Assembly: GCF_001514195.1 (NCBI RefSeq)
Contig: NZ_KQ948734.1
Coordinates: 154,462-218,461, forward strand
DNA length: 64,000 nucleotides
Reading direction: 5' to 3'
Source: Streptomyces griseorubiginosus
GTDB lineage: Bacteria; Actinomycetota; Actinomycetes; Streptomycetales; Streptomycetaceae
Positions 45,744 through 54,832 of this stretch are shown one piece after another. Every line of letters begins with the position of its first letter. The stretch's first letter is position 1. Below the pieces are notes generated by a model. It was not told the DNA's origin and searched no databases. It saw only the letters and a list, made by a program, of their open reading frames with translations. Made by a program: the position numbers and the translations under genes.

Positions 45744-45749
45744 GCAGGC

Positions 45750-47324
45750 GTGATCGATATCAACGAGTCCGTGATGCAGTTCCTTCTGGCATTGATCGTG
45801 GCCGGTCCGCTCCTCGGCGCCGTCACGGCCCTGCTGCCCGCCCCGCCCGGACTGAGGGGGAAGTCGCCCGAGCAGGCGGTGCTGCGGCACGGCGTCACGG
45901 TCACCGGCGTGATCCTCATCGCCGCGATCGTCCTCGCGCTCGGCTTCGACCACGACCATCCGTCGAAGATGCAGGCCACGACCGACATCAGCTGGATCCC
46001 CGCACTCGACGTGCGCATCCACCTCGGCATCGACGGCATCTCCCTCCCCCTTCTGGTCCTGACCGCGCTGCTGACCTTCCTCTGCGCGCTCTACTCCTAC
46101 TTCAAGATGCCTTCGGGGCCGACCCCGAAGGCCTTCGTCGCGCTGTTGCTCGTCCTCGAGTCCGGCACCCTCGCGACCTTCGCCGTCCTCGATCTGCTGC
46201 TGTTCTTCCTCGCGTTCGAGACGGTGCTCATCCCGATGTACTTCCTCATCGCCCGCTGGGGCGGCGCGGAACGTCAGGCCGCCGCCTGGCGCTTCATCCT
46301 GTACACCCTGCTCGGTTCGGTCGTCATGCTGCTCGGCCTGCTCCTGATCGGGATCAAGGCGGGCACATTCGACATGGTGGCACTCGCCACTGACAACGGC
46401 CGGTCGCTGACCACATCCGTGCAGGTCATCGCCGTTCTGGCGATCGGGATCGGGCTCGCGGTCAAGACCCCGATGTGGCCGTTGCACAGCTGGCTGCCCG
46501 ACGCCCACACCGCCGCCCCCACCGTCGGCTCGGTCCTGCTGGCCGGTGTCCTGCTGAAGATGGGTACGTACGGGTTCGTGCGCATTCTGCTGCCGGTGGC
46601 GCCCGACGGCTTCCGCGAGTTCGCGCCCTACCTCGCCGCCTTCGCCGTGGTCGGGATCATCTACGGATCCCTGGCCTGCCTCGCCCTCGCCAAGAGGGGA
46701 GCGAAGGGCGACCTCAAACGCCTCATCGCCTACTCCTCCGTCGGCCACATGGGCTTCGTCCTCCTCGGCATCGCCACCATGACCCCGACCGGCGTGAACG
46801 GCGCCCTGTTCGCCAACATCGCCCACGGCCTCATCACCGGACTCCTGTTCTTCCTGGTCGGCGCGCTGAAGGACCGTACGGGCACCACCGATCTCGACAC
46901 CCTCGCCGAGGAGACGGGCGCCGCCCTGTACGGCAAGGCCCCCCGCCTCGGCGGCCTGCTGGCCTTCGGAGCGGTGGCCTCGCTCGGGCTCCCCGGGCTC
47001 GCCGGTTTCTGGGGCGAGATGCTGGCCCTGTTCGGCGCGTTCAAGCCCGCCGACGATCTCAGCCGCCCCGCCTTCCTCACCTTCATGGCGATCGGCGCGT
47101 TCGGCACCCTCCTGACGGCCGCGTACATGCTCGTCGTGGTCCGCCGCGTCTGCATGGGCGCCGTACCCCAGGACGCCCCGCAGCTCGCCGACGTCCACAC
47201 CTACGAGTTCGCCGCATGGACGCCACTCGTCGCCCTCACCGTCGTAGCGGGCCTGTGGCCGAAGGCCCTCCTGGGCCTGACCGACCCGGCCGTGCAGCAG
47301 CTCCTCGCAGGAGGCAAACGATGA
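45750..47324 (+). CDS. nuoM: NADH-quinone oxidoreductase subunit M
   Basis: A 524-residue antiporter-like proton channel. DLLLFFLAFETVLIPMYFLIARWGG holds the conserved Glu; VKTPMWPLHSWLPDAHTAAPTVGSVLLAGVLLKMGTYGFVR the Lys; and the RLIAYSSVGHMGFVLLGIATM helix is typical. GTG 45750 follows 6 bp after the nuoL stop. No unusual tail. Confidence 0.95.
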   Translation: MIDINESVMQFLLALIVAGPLLGAVTALLPAPPGLRGKSPEQAVLRHGVTVTGVILIAAIVLALGFDHDHPSKMQATTDISWIPALDVRIHLGIDGISLPLLVLTALLTFLCALYSYFKMPSGPTPKAFVALLLVLESGTLATFAVLDLLLFFLAFETVLIPMYFLIARWGGAERQAAAWRFILYTLLGSVVMLLGLLLIGIKAGTFDMVALATDNGRSLTTSVQVIAVLAIGIGLAVKTPMWPLHSWLPDAHTAAPTVGSVLLAGVLLKMGTYGFVRILLPVAPDGFREFAPYLAAFAVVGIIYGSLACLALAKRGAKGDLKRLIAYSSVGHMGFVLLGIATMTPTGVNGALFANIAHGLITGLLFFLVGALKDRTGTTDLDTLAEETGAALYGKAPRLGGLLAFGAVASLGLPGLAGFWGEMLALFGAFKPADDLSRPAFLTFMAIGAFGTLLTAAYMLVVVRRVCMGAVPQDAPQLADVHTYEFAAWTPLVALTVVAGLWPKALLGLTDPAVQQLLAGGKR

Positions 47325-48883
47325 GCACCCTGGCCGCCGTGGCCACGCCATTGGCATCCTCGGCAGAGTCGCCGGCCGTGATGGCCGCGAACCTCGTCCA
47401 GTCCGTCGACTGGCTCGCCATCGCACCCCCCACCCTCGTGGCGGTCGTCGGGCTCGTCGTCCTGGTCGCCGACCTGTTCGTGGGCGACCGGAAGAAGGCC
47501 CTGCTCGGCTGGCTGTCGGTCGCGGGCCTCGCCGCCTCCGCGCTCCTGCTGCTGCCCCTCCTGGACGGCGACCGCAGCACCTTCTGCCTGACCGGCGACA
47601 CACGCGTGTGCAGCTACACGGTGGACCGCTTCACCCTCGTCATCCAGTTCCTCGTCCTCGGCGGAGCCCTGCTGGCGGCCCTCCTGTCGGTCACCACCCT
47701 CAAGGACGCCGACAAGCAGCTCCCCGAAGGGGAGTACTGGTTCCTGCTGCTCTCCTCCGCGGCCGGCGCCGCCCTCCTGCCCGCCTCCCGCGACCTGGCG
47801 ACCCTGATCGTCGCCCTGGAGGTTGCCTCACTGCCCGCCTTCGCGCTCGTGGGCATCCGGCACGGCGACAGGAAATCGTCCGAAGCGGCCCTGAAGTTCT
47901 TCCTGTCCTCGGTCACCGCGACCGCGGTCAGCCTCATGGGCATCAGCTTCGTGTACGCCTCGACGGGCACCCTGTATCTCACCCAGGTCGCCGACCGCAT
48001 CCAGCACGTCGACGGACAGCTCCACACCCTCGCCCAGACCGGCGTCGTCCTCACCCTCGTCGGCTTCGCCTTCAAGACGGCCGCGGTGCCCTTCCACTTC
48101 TGGGTGCCCGACACGTACGTGGGCGCGCCCCTCCCGATCGCCGCCTACTTGTCGGTCGTCGGCAAGGCGGTCGGCTTCTCCGGCCTGATCCTTGTCACCG
48201 TCGTAGCCCTGCCGTCGTACGCCGACGTCTGGGGACCGGCACTCGCCGCTCTGGCCGCCCTCACCATGACCGTCGGCAATGTGGGCGCACTGCGACAGCA
48301 GGCCACGCGCGCGTACAGCGCGGTACGACTGCTCGCCTGGTCCTCGGTCGGCCAGGCCGGCTACCTCCTCGTCCCGATCGCCGCGGCCGCGTACACCGAC
48401 CATGCCGAGCGCTCCGTGGGCTCCACCGTCGCCTACGCCCTCATGTACGCCGCCGTGAACCTCGGCGCCTTCGCGGTGGCCGCTCTGGTGGGCCGTACGA
48501 GGACCGCGAACCGCCTCTCCGACTACCGCGGCCTCTACGCGTCCAACCCCCTCGCCGCCCTCCTCATGGCCTTCTTCCTGCTCTGCCTGGCCGGGCTGCC
48601 GCCGGGCATCATCGGCCTGTTCGCCAAGGTCACCGTGTTCTCGGCGGCCGTGGACGCGGGACTCGGCTGGCTGGCGGTCGTCATGGCGATCAACGTCGTG
48701 ATCGCGCTGTTCTACTACCTCCAGTGGACGACCCTGCTGTTCCGGGCCCCCGAGGGCGAACCGGCCGCGCACCGCGTTCCCGCCCCCCTGACCGCGGCGC
48801 TCGCCCTGACCGGAGTCCTCGGTCTCGTCCTCTCCGGCGCACCCCAGTTGGTGCTGCGCTTCACCGACACCGGCCTCTTCTGA
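47321..48883 (+). CDS. nuoN: NADH-quinone oxidoreductase subunit N
   Basis: A 520-residue antiporter-like proton channel and last gene of the operon. LIVALEVASLPAFALVGI has the conserved Glu and FKTAAVPFHFWVPDTYVGAPLPIAAYLSVVGKAVGF the Lys. The loop CLTGDTRVCSYTVDRFTLV near residue 88 is as in actinobacterial NuoN. ATG 47321 overlaps the nuoM stop (ATGA) and has AGGAGG before it. The open frame extending far upstream of this point is a shadow of nuoM. Confidence 0.95.
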   Translation: MSTLAAVATPLASSAESPAVMAANLVQSVDWLAIAPPTLVAVVGLVVLVADLFVGDRKKALLGWLSVAGLAASALLLLPLLDGDRSTFCLTGDTRVCSYTVDRFTLVIQFLVLGGALLAALLSVTTLKDADKQLPEGEYWFLLLSSAAGAALLPASRDLATLIVALEVASLPAFALVGIRHGDRKSSEAALKFFLSSVTATAVSLMGISFVYASTGTLYLTQVADRIQHVDGQLHTLAQTGVVLTLVGFAFKTAAVPFHFWVPDTYVGAPLPIAAYLSVVGKAVGFSGLILVTVVALPSYADVWGPALAALAALTMTVGNVGALRQQATRAYSAVRLLAWSSVGQAGYLLVPIAAAAYTDHAERSVGSTVAYALMYAAVNLGAFAVAALVGRTRTANRLSDYRGLYASNPLAALLMAFFLLCLAGLPPGIIGLFAKVTVFSAAVDAGLGWLAVVMAINVVIALFYYLQWTTLLFRAPEGEPAAHRVPAPLTAALALTGVLGLVLSGAPQLVLRFTDTGLF

Positions 48884-49122
48884 AACCACCGGCACAGAAG
48901 CGAGCCGTCACCCTTCCGGAACCCGAACCCGACCTGTCTCCCGACCCGTCACCCGGACGGCCCACCTGGGCCTCCACGCCCACCAGGGAACTCGTGGCCG
49001 CCGCCTGGCGTTGAGGAGAACGGAAGGGTCCACTGGACGTGACACCACGGACCAGTGGCTCGGAAGACATCGGAGACCAGTAAGCAAAGGGTTCCTCTGC
49101 GGCACCACTTGGAGGGCGCACC
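48884..49122. other. Spacer between nuoN and htpX
   Basis: No gene. An inverted repeat CCACTGG (49030-49036) / CCAGTGG (49052-49058) lies about 65 bp before htpX and may be an operator. No clear terminator after nuoN. Confidence 0.5.
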
Positions 49123-49986
49123 GTGCACCGCCGGCACAACGGGCTCAGGACCGCAGTCCTCCTCGGAGGGCTGTCCGCACTCATCATCGTCATCGGCAGC
49201 TTCTTCGGCCGCATGGGGCTGATCGTGGCCGTCCTGATCGCGCTGGGCACCAACGCGTACGCGTACTGGAACAGCGACAAGCTGGCTCTACGCGCGATGC
49301 GCGCGCGCCCGGTGAGCGAGTTCGAGGCGCCGGCCCTGTACCGCATGGTTCGCGAGCTCTCCACCCAGGCCCGCCAGCCCATGCCGCGCCTGTACATCTC
49401 GCCGACCGAGGCCCCCAACGCCTTCGCGACCGGCCGCAACCCGCGCAACGCCGCGGTGTGCTGCACCGACGGCATTCTGCGGATCCTGGACGAGCGCGAA
49501 CTGCGCGGCGTCATCGGCCATGAGCTCAGCCACGTCTACAACCGCGACATCCTGATCTCGTCGGTCGCCGGCGCGCTCGCCTCCGTGATCATGTTCCTGG
49601 TCAACTTCGCCTGGCTGATCCCCGTCGGCCGCTCCGACGACGATGACGGCCCGGGCCTGCTCGGCATGCTGTTGATCATGATCCTCGGTCCGCTGGCGGC
49701 CAGCCTCATCCAGCTGGCGATCAGCCGGTCCAGGGAGTACGAGGCGGACGCCTCCGGAGCCCAGCTCACCGGCGACCCCCTCGCGCTCGCCAGCGCCCTG
49801 CGCAAGCTCGAAATGGGCACCCAGCAGCTGCCGTTGCCCCCGGAACCACGTATCGAGACCGCGAGTCACATGATGATCGCGAACCCCTTCCGCCCTGGTC
49901 AGGGACTGTCCAAGATGTTCTCGACGCACCCGCCGATGGCGGAGCGCATCGCCCGGCTCGAGAAGATGGCAGGTCGCCCCCAGTGA
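49123..49986 (+). CDS. htpX: HtpX-type membrane zinc protease (M48)
   Basis: A 287-residue inner-membrane protease for quality control of membrane proteins. Two N-terminal helices ([40 protein letters not shown]), the zinc site His133-Glu-Leu-Ser-His137 ([15 protein letters not shown]) with the third ligand Glu in [10 protein letters not shown], then two more helices ([40 protein letters not shown]). GTG 49123 follows GGAGGG. Coupled to the YccF gene by a GTGA overlap. Confidence 0.95.
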   Translation: MHRRHNGLRTAVLLGGLSALIIVIGSFFGRMGLIVAVLIALGTNAYAYWNSDKLALRAMRARPVSEFEAPALYRMVRELSTQARQPMPRLYISPTEAPNAFATGRNPRNAAVCCTDGILRILDERELRGVIGHELSHVYNRDILISSVAGALASVIMFLVNFAWLIPVGRSDDDDGPGLLGMLLIMILGPLAASLIQLAISRSREYEADASGAQLTGDPLALASALRKLEMGTQQLPLPPEPRIETASHMMIANPFRPGQGLSKMFSTHPPMAERIARLEKMAGRPQ

Positions 49987-50375
49987 AAACCATCCTGAAC
50001 GTCATCTGGCTCATCCTCAGCGGCTTCTGGCTCTTCCTCGCATACCTGGCCGCGGGTGTGCTGCTCTGCATCACGATCATCGGCATCCCGTTCGGGATAG
50101 CCGCCTTCCGCATCGGCGTCTACGCCCTGTGGCCCTTCGGGTACACCACGATCGAGCGCCGGGACGCGGGCGCGCCCTCCTGCCTGGGCAACGTCCTGTG
50201 GCTGGTCCTCGCCGGCTGGTGGCTCGCCCTGGGCCACATCGCGACCGGACTCGTCCTCTGCCTGACGATCATCGGAATCCCGTTCGGCATCGCCAACTTC
50301 AAGCTGATCCCCGTGTCCCTCTTCCCGCTGGGCCGGGAGATCGTCCCCACGGACGTACCGTTCGCGGCCCGCTGA
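49983..50375 (+). CDS. YccF-domain inner membrane protein
   Basis: A 130-residue membrane protein of two homologous halves. [40 protein letters not shown] and [41 protein letters not shown] both contain the YccF signature [12 protein letters not shown]. Function is unknown. GTG overlaps the htpX stop, suggesting a shared role in membrane maintenance. Confidence 0.9.
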   Translation: MKTILNVIWLILSGFWLFLAYLAAGVLLCITIIGIPFGIAAFRIGVYALWPFGYTTIERRDAGAPSCLGNVLWLVLAGWWLALGHIATGLVLCLTIIGIPFGIANFKLIPVSLFPLGREIVPTDVPFAAR

Positions 50376-50391
50376 CGGGCGGGTCGGGGGA

Positions 50392-51552
50392 GTGGGGGCA
50401 CCGAAGTACGTCCTGCTGTCGTACGACCGTCAGGCCGAGTTCGAGGGCCATGAGGGCTACGAGGCGACCTGGGCCCTGTGCGAGGACGTCACCGACCTCT
50501 TCGCCGACCCGCCGCCACCGGTCCGAAAGACGTACGAACTCCTGGGCTGCGCTCCTGAAGGCGTCCTCCGGGAAGCCCTCGTAGAGGCGCGTGCCACGGG
50601 CTCGGCGCCCCTCGGCGAACTGATCCTGGAGATCCTTGACAAGGCTGGCGCGGTGGGCGGCGAGTGGTACCTGGAAGACGTCCGAGTACTCGGCGACCGC
50701 CCCTGCGCCCGCGATCTGACCCTCCGCGACGTCACGATCGAGGGCACCGAAGCCGAAGACGATCAGGACGACTATCCGAGGCGCCCGCCGCTGTCCCCGG
50801 GCTATCGGCTGCTTGCCGCGGAGAACGGACAGTACGGCACATGCCGCGACCTGGCTCACCTCCGAGAGCCTCAGGACGATCCCACGGAACCGCCGGTGCG
50901 CCTGCTCGGATGCTCACCACAAGGCGCCCTTAAGGCCGCGTTGGACGCCGGGGAGGAAGACCTCGGACACGCGAAGCTCCTCCGTGTCGACTCGTCCGGG
51001 CGTCCCGTGCAGACCGCCGCCGAAGGCGAGCTGCGGGCCTGGATCCCGTCAGCTCGAGGTCCCGGCCTCGTCGACCTCACCCTCGACCTGTGGTCGGAGC
51101 GGCCACCGCTCGCAGCCCCAGAGGTGTGGGACCTGTGGGGAGCGGGGCGCCCGGAGGAGTGCAACCGCTGGAAGCAGTGCGGTCCCGAAGGACGCCGGTT
51201 CTGGCTGCGAACAGCGCTCGACAACCATGAACACGGCCGCCCGGACCTGGCACCGGACACGATTTGTCATCTCGACGGCCGCCATATCACCGACCTGCCC
51301 GGCTTCTTCTGCGCCTTGGGTGAGGCGGTCAACGGCCCCGGTGGCTACTTCGGGTGGGGCCTGGACGCCCTGAACGACTGCCTGCACGGCCGTTGGGGCG
51401 TAGCTCCGCCCTTCCGCCTGGTCTGGCACGACTCCGAGGTCGCCCACCGCTGTCTGGGCGTCACCCCGCACGCCGTCCGCCGCCCGCCGAGTTTCGATGA
51501 GCTCGTCGCTTTTCTCGCCGAGCGCGATCGGGTCGAGGTCCGCCTGGCCTGA
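50392..51552 (+). CDS. Barstar-domain protein with a duplicated N-terminal module
   Basis: A 386-residue protein ending in a barstar (ribonuclease inhibitor) domain: ICHLDGRHITDLPGFFCALGEAVNGPGGYFGWGLDALNDCLHGRWGVAPPFRLVWHDSEVAHRCL. The part before holds two copies of a module: YELLGCAPEGVLREALVEA (first) and VRLLGCSPQGALKAALDAG (second), each preceded by a line such as YVLLSYDR or YRLLAAENGQ. WSERPPLAAPEVWDLW links them to barstar. Barstar proteins are immunity factors to guanyl-specific RNase toxins; no RNase is encoded nearby. GTG 50392 sits in a G-rich ribosome site. Confidence 0.8.
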   Translation: MGAPKYVLLSYDRQAEFEGHEGYEATWALCEDVTDLFADPPPPVRKTYELLGCAPEGVLREALVEARATGSAPLGELILEILDKAGAVGGEWYLEDVRVLGDRPCARDLTLRDVTIEGTEAEDDQDDYPRRPPLSPGYRLLAAENGQYGTCRDLAHLREPQDDPTEPPVRLLGCSPQGALKAALDAGEEDLGHAKLLRVDSSGRPVQTAAEGELRAWIPSARGPGLVDLTLDLWSERPPLAAPEVWDLWGAGRPEECNRWKQCGPEGRRFWLRTALDNHEHGRPDLAPDTICHLDGRHITDLPGFFCALGEAVNGPGGYFGWGLDALNDCLHGRWGVAPPFRLVWHDSEVAHRCLGVTPHAVRRPPSFDELVAFLAERDRVEVRLA

Positions 51553-51618
51553 GCGGAAGGGGGGCGCATTGGGCTGAGTCGTGGTCGCCGGGGGCGTCCA
51601 GGCTTTCCAGGTCGGCAG

Positions 51619-51681
51619 TTGTCCACAGGCTGGTGGTCGGGCTCGGGCCGGGGGTTGTCCACAGGTCGATGGTTGTCCACA
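51619..51681 (+). promoter_or_regulatory. Cluster of three perfect DnaA boxes
   Basis: TTGTCCACA, the preferred Streptomyces DnaA box, occurs exactly at 51619-51627, 51655-51663 and 51673-51681, all in the same direction, with steps of 36 and 18 bp. It fills the 169-bp gap between the barstar and SMI1 genes. Three perfect boxes in 63 bp far exceeds chance. It is not an oriC (no dnaA/dnaN here). It could titrate DnaA, or regulate the SMI1 gene 40 bp downstream. Confidence 0.75.
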
Positions 51682-51721
51682 GGCCCGCCCGACTGTCGGT
51701 GCCGCGCTGCATCATGAATGC

Positions 51722-52291
51722 ATGACCGAGAGCGAGCAGTTGCTGGCACGGGTGGCGGACAAGGCCCGCAACACCCGTCCGTGGGGCTGGGCTTCCCTCC
51801 CCGAGCCGGTGGATGCGGCCACCCTGAGCCGCGCCGAGGCCGCGCTGGGCTTCCGCCTGCCTCCGCTGCTCGCAGACCTGTACCTGCACATAGGAGACGG
51901 TGGATTCGGCCCGGAGTACGGGCTGTTGCCCCTCCTCGACAGTCCGCCGGCCGGCGAGCCCGCCGCCGTCGTGCAGTACCTCGCCAACCGCAAGAGCGGC
52001 CGTAAGGACCCCGACTGGCCCTGGCCCGAAGGCGTCCTGCCGATATCCCACTGGGGTTGCGCGATGTACGCGTGCGTGGACTGCCGCACCGAGGGAGCCC
52101 CGGTCCTGCTCTTCGAACCCAACGCAGGCGACTGCGAGCACTCCTGGTTCGTCGACAGCGCCACCCTCGCCGACTGGCTGCGAACGTGGGTCGACGGCAC
52201 GGGCTGGTACGAGGAGATGAACGAGGAGCTGGAGATGGCCCCTTGGGCGGAGTTCCGAATACGCACGAGCCGGTCAGTTCAGGCGTCCTGA
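51722..52291 (+). CDS. SMI1/KNR4-family protein
   Basis: A 189-residue cytosolic protein with the SMI1/KNR4 (SUKH) pattern: WASLPEPVDAATLSRAEAALGFRLPPLLADLYLHIGDGGFGPEYGLLPL at the N-terminus and PVLLFEPNAGDCEHSWFVDSATLADWLRTWVDG at the end. SUKH proteins are frequent immunity factors in polymorphic toxin systems. With the barstar gene upstream, two immunity-type proteins stand side by side without a toxin. ATG 51722 is chosen as the start of the domain; DnaA boxes lie just before it. Confidence 0.85.
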   Translation: MTESEQLLARVADKARNTRPWGWASLPEPVDAATLSRAEAALGFRLPPLLADLYLHIGDGGFGPEYGLLPLLDSPPAGEPAAVVQYLANRKSGRKDPDWPWPEGVLPISHWGCAMYACVDCRTEGAPVLLFEPNAGDCEHSWFVDSATLADWLRTWVDGTGWYEEMNEELEMAPWAEFRIRTSRSVQAS

Positions 52292-52462
52292 CGGGAGAGG
52301 GGACACCGACCCCTACGCCGCACACCGCGGTGCGGCGACTGCGACTCGGGCGGGGTTAACAACAGGCCGCGCGGGCCGCGCCGCCCGCCAGGGCATGCGC
52401 CACGGCCGACCTGTCAGCCGCACCGCCCCCACGGAGCCGCCCCACGTACGGCGCTGCCTCCA

Positions 52463-53812
52463 CTACCGCGCCCGCAACTTCCGTACCCCGTACGCGACCG
52501 CCCCGACCCCCAGTACTCCCGCCCCCACAACCACCGAAACGGCCGGAAGCGCGAACGCCAGTACCCCGCACCCGAGCAGACCCACCGCCGGAACCACTCG
52601 AGCCACCGAACCCGAACCTGAACCCGAATCTGAACCCGAATCTGCATCCGACGTCGAACCCGCGGACGATCCCGATCCCGATCCTGAACCCGCAGACCAA
52701 CCCGATCCCGATCCCGAAGCCGAACTCAGCGTCCATGCCGACGCGTTGGCCACCGCGTAGTACGCCAGCACACCGAAGGAGGAGAACCCGATCGCGCCCC
52801 GGACGTCCACCGTGGCGGCGAGGACCGTGACCACCGCGCCCACGGCCGCCTCAGCCCGGTGCGGTACCTGGAAACGGGGGTGGACGGCGGACAGCGCGCG
52901 GGGCAGATGTCCGTCCCGTGCCATGGCCAGCGTCGTCCGTGAGACGCCCAGGATCAGGGCGAGCAGCGAGCCGAGCGCGGCCACGGCGGCACCGACCCGC
53001 ACCACCGGCGCGAGCCCCGGCACCCCGGCCGCCCGCACCGCCTCGACCAGCGGCGCACCTGCACGTCCCAGAGCGTCGGCACCGAGCACAGAAAGGACAG
53101 CCACGGCCACCGCCGCGTAGACGACCAGCGTGATACCCAGGGCCAGGGGGATCGCGCGGGGGATGGTGCGCGCGGGGTCCCGTACCTCCTCGCCGAGGGT
53201 TGCGATGCGCGCGTAACCCGCGAACGCGAAGAACAGCAGACCGGCAGCTTGCAGCACCCCGCCCGCGCCGCCCGAGGCCCCCACGTCCAGCCGCCCGGCC
53301 TCGGACGCACCCGACCCGAGACACACGACCACGACGGAAGCGAGGACAGCGAGGACCACCGCCACGATCACCCGGGTCAGCCACGCGGACTTCTGGATGC
53401 CGCCGTAGTTCACCGCGGTCAGTGCCACCACAGCAGCGACGGCCACGGCATGGGCCTGTCCCGGCCAGACGTACGCCCCCACCGTCAGAGCCATCGCCGC
53501 ACAGGAGGCCGTCTTCCCGACCACGAACGACCAGCCCGCGAGGTAACCCCAGAACGGACCGAGCCGTTCGCGTCCGTAGACATACGTGCCGCCCGAGGCG
53601 GGGTACAGGGCGGCCAGCCGAGCTGAGGACGTGGCGTTGCAGTAGGCGACCAGGGCGGCGACGGCGAGTCCGAGCAGCAGCCCGGAACCGGCGGCGCGGG
53701 CAGCCGGACCGAGGGCGGCGAAGATGCCGGCGCCGATCATCGAACCGAGCCCGATGACGACGGCGTCGGTCACCCCCAGGGTGCGCCGCAGTTCGGCAGC
53801 GGATTGCGTCAT
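52463..53812 (-). CDS. APC-family amino acid permease with a Ser/Gly insert
   Basis: A 449-residue membrane transporter of the amino acid-polyamine-cation superfamily, about 12 helices. Helix 1 is VVIGLGSMIGAGIFAALGPAA, with the broken-helix GSMIGAGIF substrate site; YPASGGTYVYGRERLGPFWGYLAGW and FFAFAGYARIATLGEEVRDP are typical. Between the last two helix pairs lies an insert of about 35 residues made of Gly-Ser and Ser-Asp repeats (near 52600-52720), so the protein is a normal APC member with a lineage-specific loop. ATG 53812 is chosen; the frame open upstream is not domain-like. Substrate unknown. Confidence 0.88.
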   Translation of the reverse strand: MTQSAAELRRTLGVTDAVVIGLGSMIGAGIFAALGPAARAAGSGLLLGLAVAALVAYCNATSSARLAALYPASGGTYVYGRERLGPFWGYLAGWSFVVGKTASCAAMALTVGAYVWPGQAHAVAVAAVVALTAVNYGGIQKSAWLTRVIVAVVLAVLASVVVVCLGSGASEAGRLDVGASGGAGGVLQAAGLLFFAFAGYARIATLGEEVRDPARTIPRAIPLALGITLVVYAAVAVAVLSVLGADALGRAGAPLVEAVRAAGVPGLAPVVRVGAAVAALGSLLALILGVSRTTLAMARDGHLPRALSAVHPRFQVPHRAEAAVGAVVTVLAATVDVRGAIGFSSFGVLAYYAVANASAWTLSSASGSGSGWSAGSGSGSGSSAGSTSDADSGSDSGSGSGSVARVVPAVGLLGCGVLAFALPAVSVVVGAGVLGVGAVAYGVRKLRAR

Positions 53813-53950
53813 GAGCCGCACCCTACTGACCGGGTGCAACCGCGGAGCATGGCCCTGACGTCCTCTCCGGCAGGATCCGCATGGTTCGCCGGGACGTAGA
53901 TCACAGCCCGCGGACTGTGCGGGCACAGCGCGGAAGGGCAGGTTCAGGGC

Positions 53951-54217
53951 ATGAGCATCATCGGCTGGATCATCCTCGGGCTGTTGGCCGGAGCCATCGC
54001 CAAGTTCCTGCTGCCGGGACGCGACCCGGGCGGCATCCTCGGGACCACACTCATCGGAGTCGCGGGCGCGTTCATCGGCGGCTGGATATCGGCCCGTTGG
54101 CTGGACCACCCGATCTCGAAGGACTTCTTCGACGGCGCCACCTGGGCGGCCGCGATCGGCGGCTCACTCGTCCTCCTGATCGCCTACCGTCTCCTGTTCG
54201 GCAACTCGCGCGACTGA
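53951..54217 (+). CDS. GlsB/YeaQ/YmgE-family membrane protein
   Basis: An 88-residue protein with three membrane helices: IIGWIILGLLAGAIAKFLLPGRDPGGILGTTLIGVAGAFIGGWI and AAIGGSLVLLIAYRLLF. The GRDPGGxxGTxxxGxxGAxxGG pattern defines this stress-related (transglycosylase-associated) family, whose exact function is unknown. Monocistronic; followed by a strong hairpin. Confidence 0.92.
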   Translation: MSIIGWIILGLLAGAIAKFLLPGRDPGGILGTTLIGVAGAFIGGWISARWLDHPISKDFFDGATWAAAIGGSLVLLIAYRLLFGNSRD

Positions 54218-54246
54218 GTCACCCTGGACCGCAGCCAGCAGGCGAG

Positions 54247-54277
54247 AAGGGTGGGCACCGGCCAGGTGCCCACCCTT
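54247..54277. terminator. Terminator between the GlsB-like and yajQ genes
   Basis: AAGGGTGGGCACC (54247-54259) pairs perfectly with GGTGCCCACCCTT (54265-54277), five-base loop, 29 bp after the stop. The A/T ends let it act on both strands, so it can also end the convergent yajQ transcript. Confidence 0.85.
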
Positions 54278-54343
54278 CCTCGTGAAGCCGTGAAGCCGTC
54301 GGTCCAGCGGCTCGATGGCTCCATGGCTCGATGGGTCAGCGGC

Positions 54344-54832
54344 TTACCGGTAGTTCACGAACTGGATCGCGAAGTCGAAGTCCTTGCCCTTCAGCAGGGC
54401 GATAACGGCCTGAAGGTCGTCGCGGCTCTTCGAGCTGACCCGCAGCTCGTCGCCCTGCACCTGGGCCTTCACACCCTTCGGGCCCTCGTCACGAATGATC
54501 TTCGCGACCTTCTTCGCGTTGTCCTGGGAGATGCCCTCCTCGATCGACGCGAAGATCTTGTACTCCTTGCCGGAGAGCTGGGGCTCGCCCGCGTCGAGCG
54601 CCTTCAGCGAGATCCCACGCTTGATCAGCTTGGACTGGAAGACGTCGAGGACCGCATTGACCCGGTCCTCGGAGTTCGCCTCCATCAGGATCTTGTCACC
54701 GGACCACGAGATCGAGGCACCCACGCCCTTGAAGTCGTAGCGCTGGGAGATCTCCTTGGCGGCCTGGTTGAGGGCGTTGTCGACCTCCTGCCGCTCGACC
54801 TTCGAGACGATGTCGAAACTGGAGTCGGCCAT
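54344..54832 (-). CDS. yajQ: YajQ-family nucleotide-binding protein
   Basis: A 162-residue cytosolic protein of two ferredoxin-like domains. [33 protein letters not shown] at the start, then [72 protein letters not shown], are diagnostic. Some family members bind cyclic di-GMP and act with transcription factors; others bind nucleic acid. ATG 54832 is chosen (conserved MADSSFD). Lies 235 bp from the tRNA-Tyr gene, divergent. Confidence 0.94.
   Translation of the reverse strand: MADSSFDIVSKVERQEVDNALNQAAKEISQRYDFKGVGASISWSGDKILMEANSEDRVNAVLDVFQSKLIKRGISLKALDAGEPQLSGKEYKIFASIEEGISQDNAKKVAKIIRDEGPKGVKAQVQGDELRVSSKSRDDLQAVIALLKGKDFDFAIQFVNYR

Noticed and set aside
44814..47603. 929-residue open frame antisense to nuoL-nuoM-nuoN
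   Set aside because: Composition (Arg, Gly, His, Asp, Gln) is that of antisense high-GC coding DNA; the sense genes are complete membrane subunits.
51619..51681. DnaA boxes as a chromosomal oriC
   Set aside because: No dnaA, dnaN or rpmH nearby, only three boxes and no AT-rich unwinding region.
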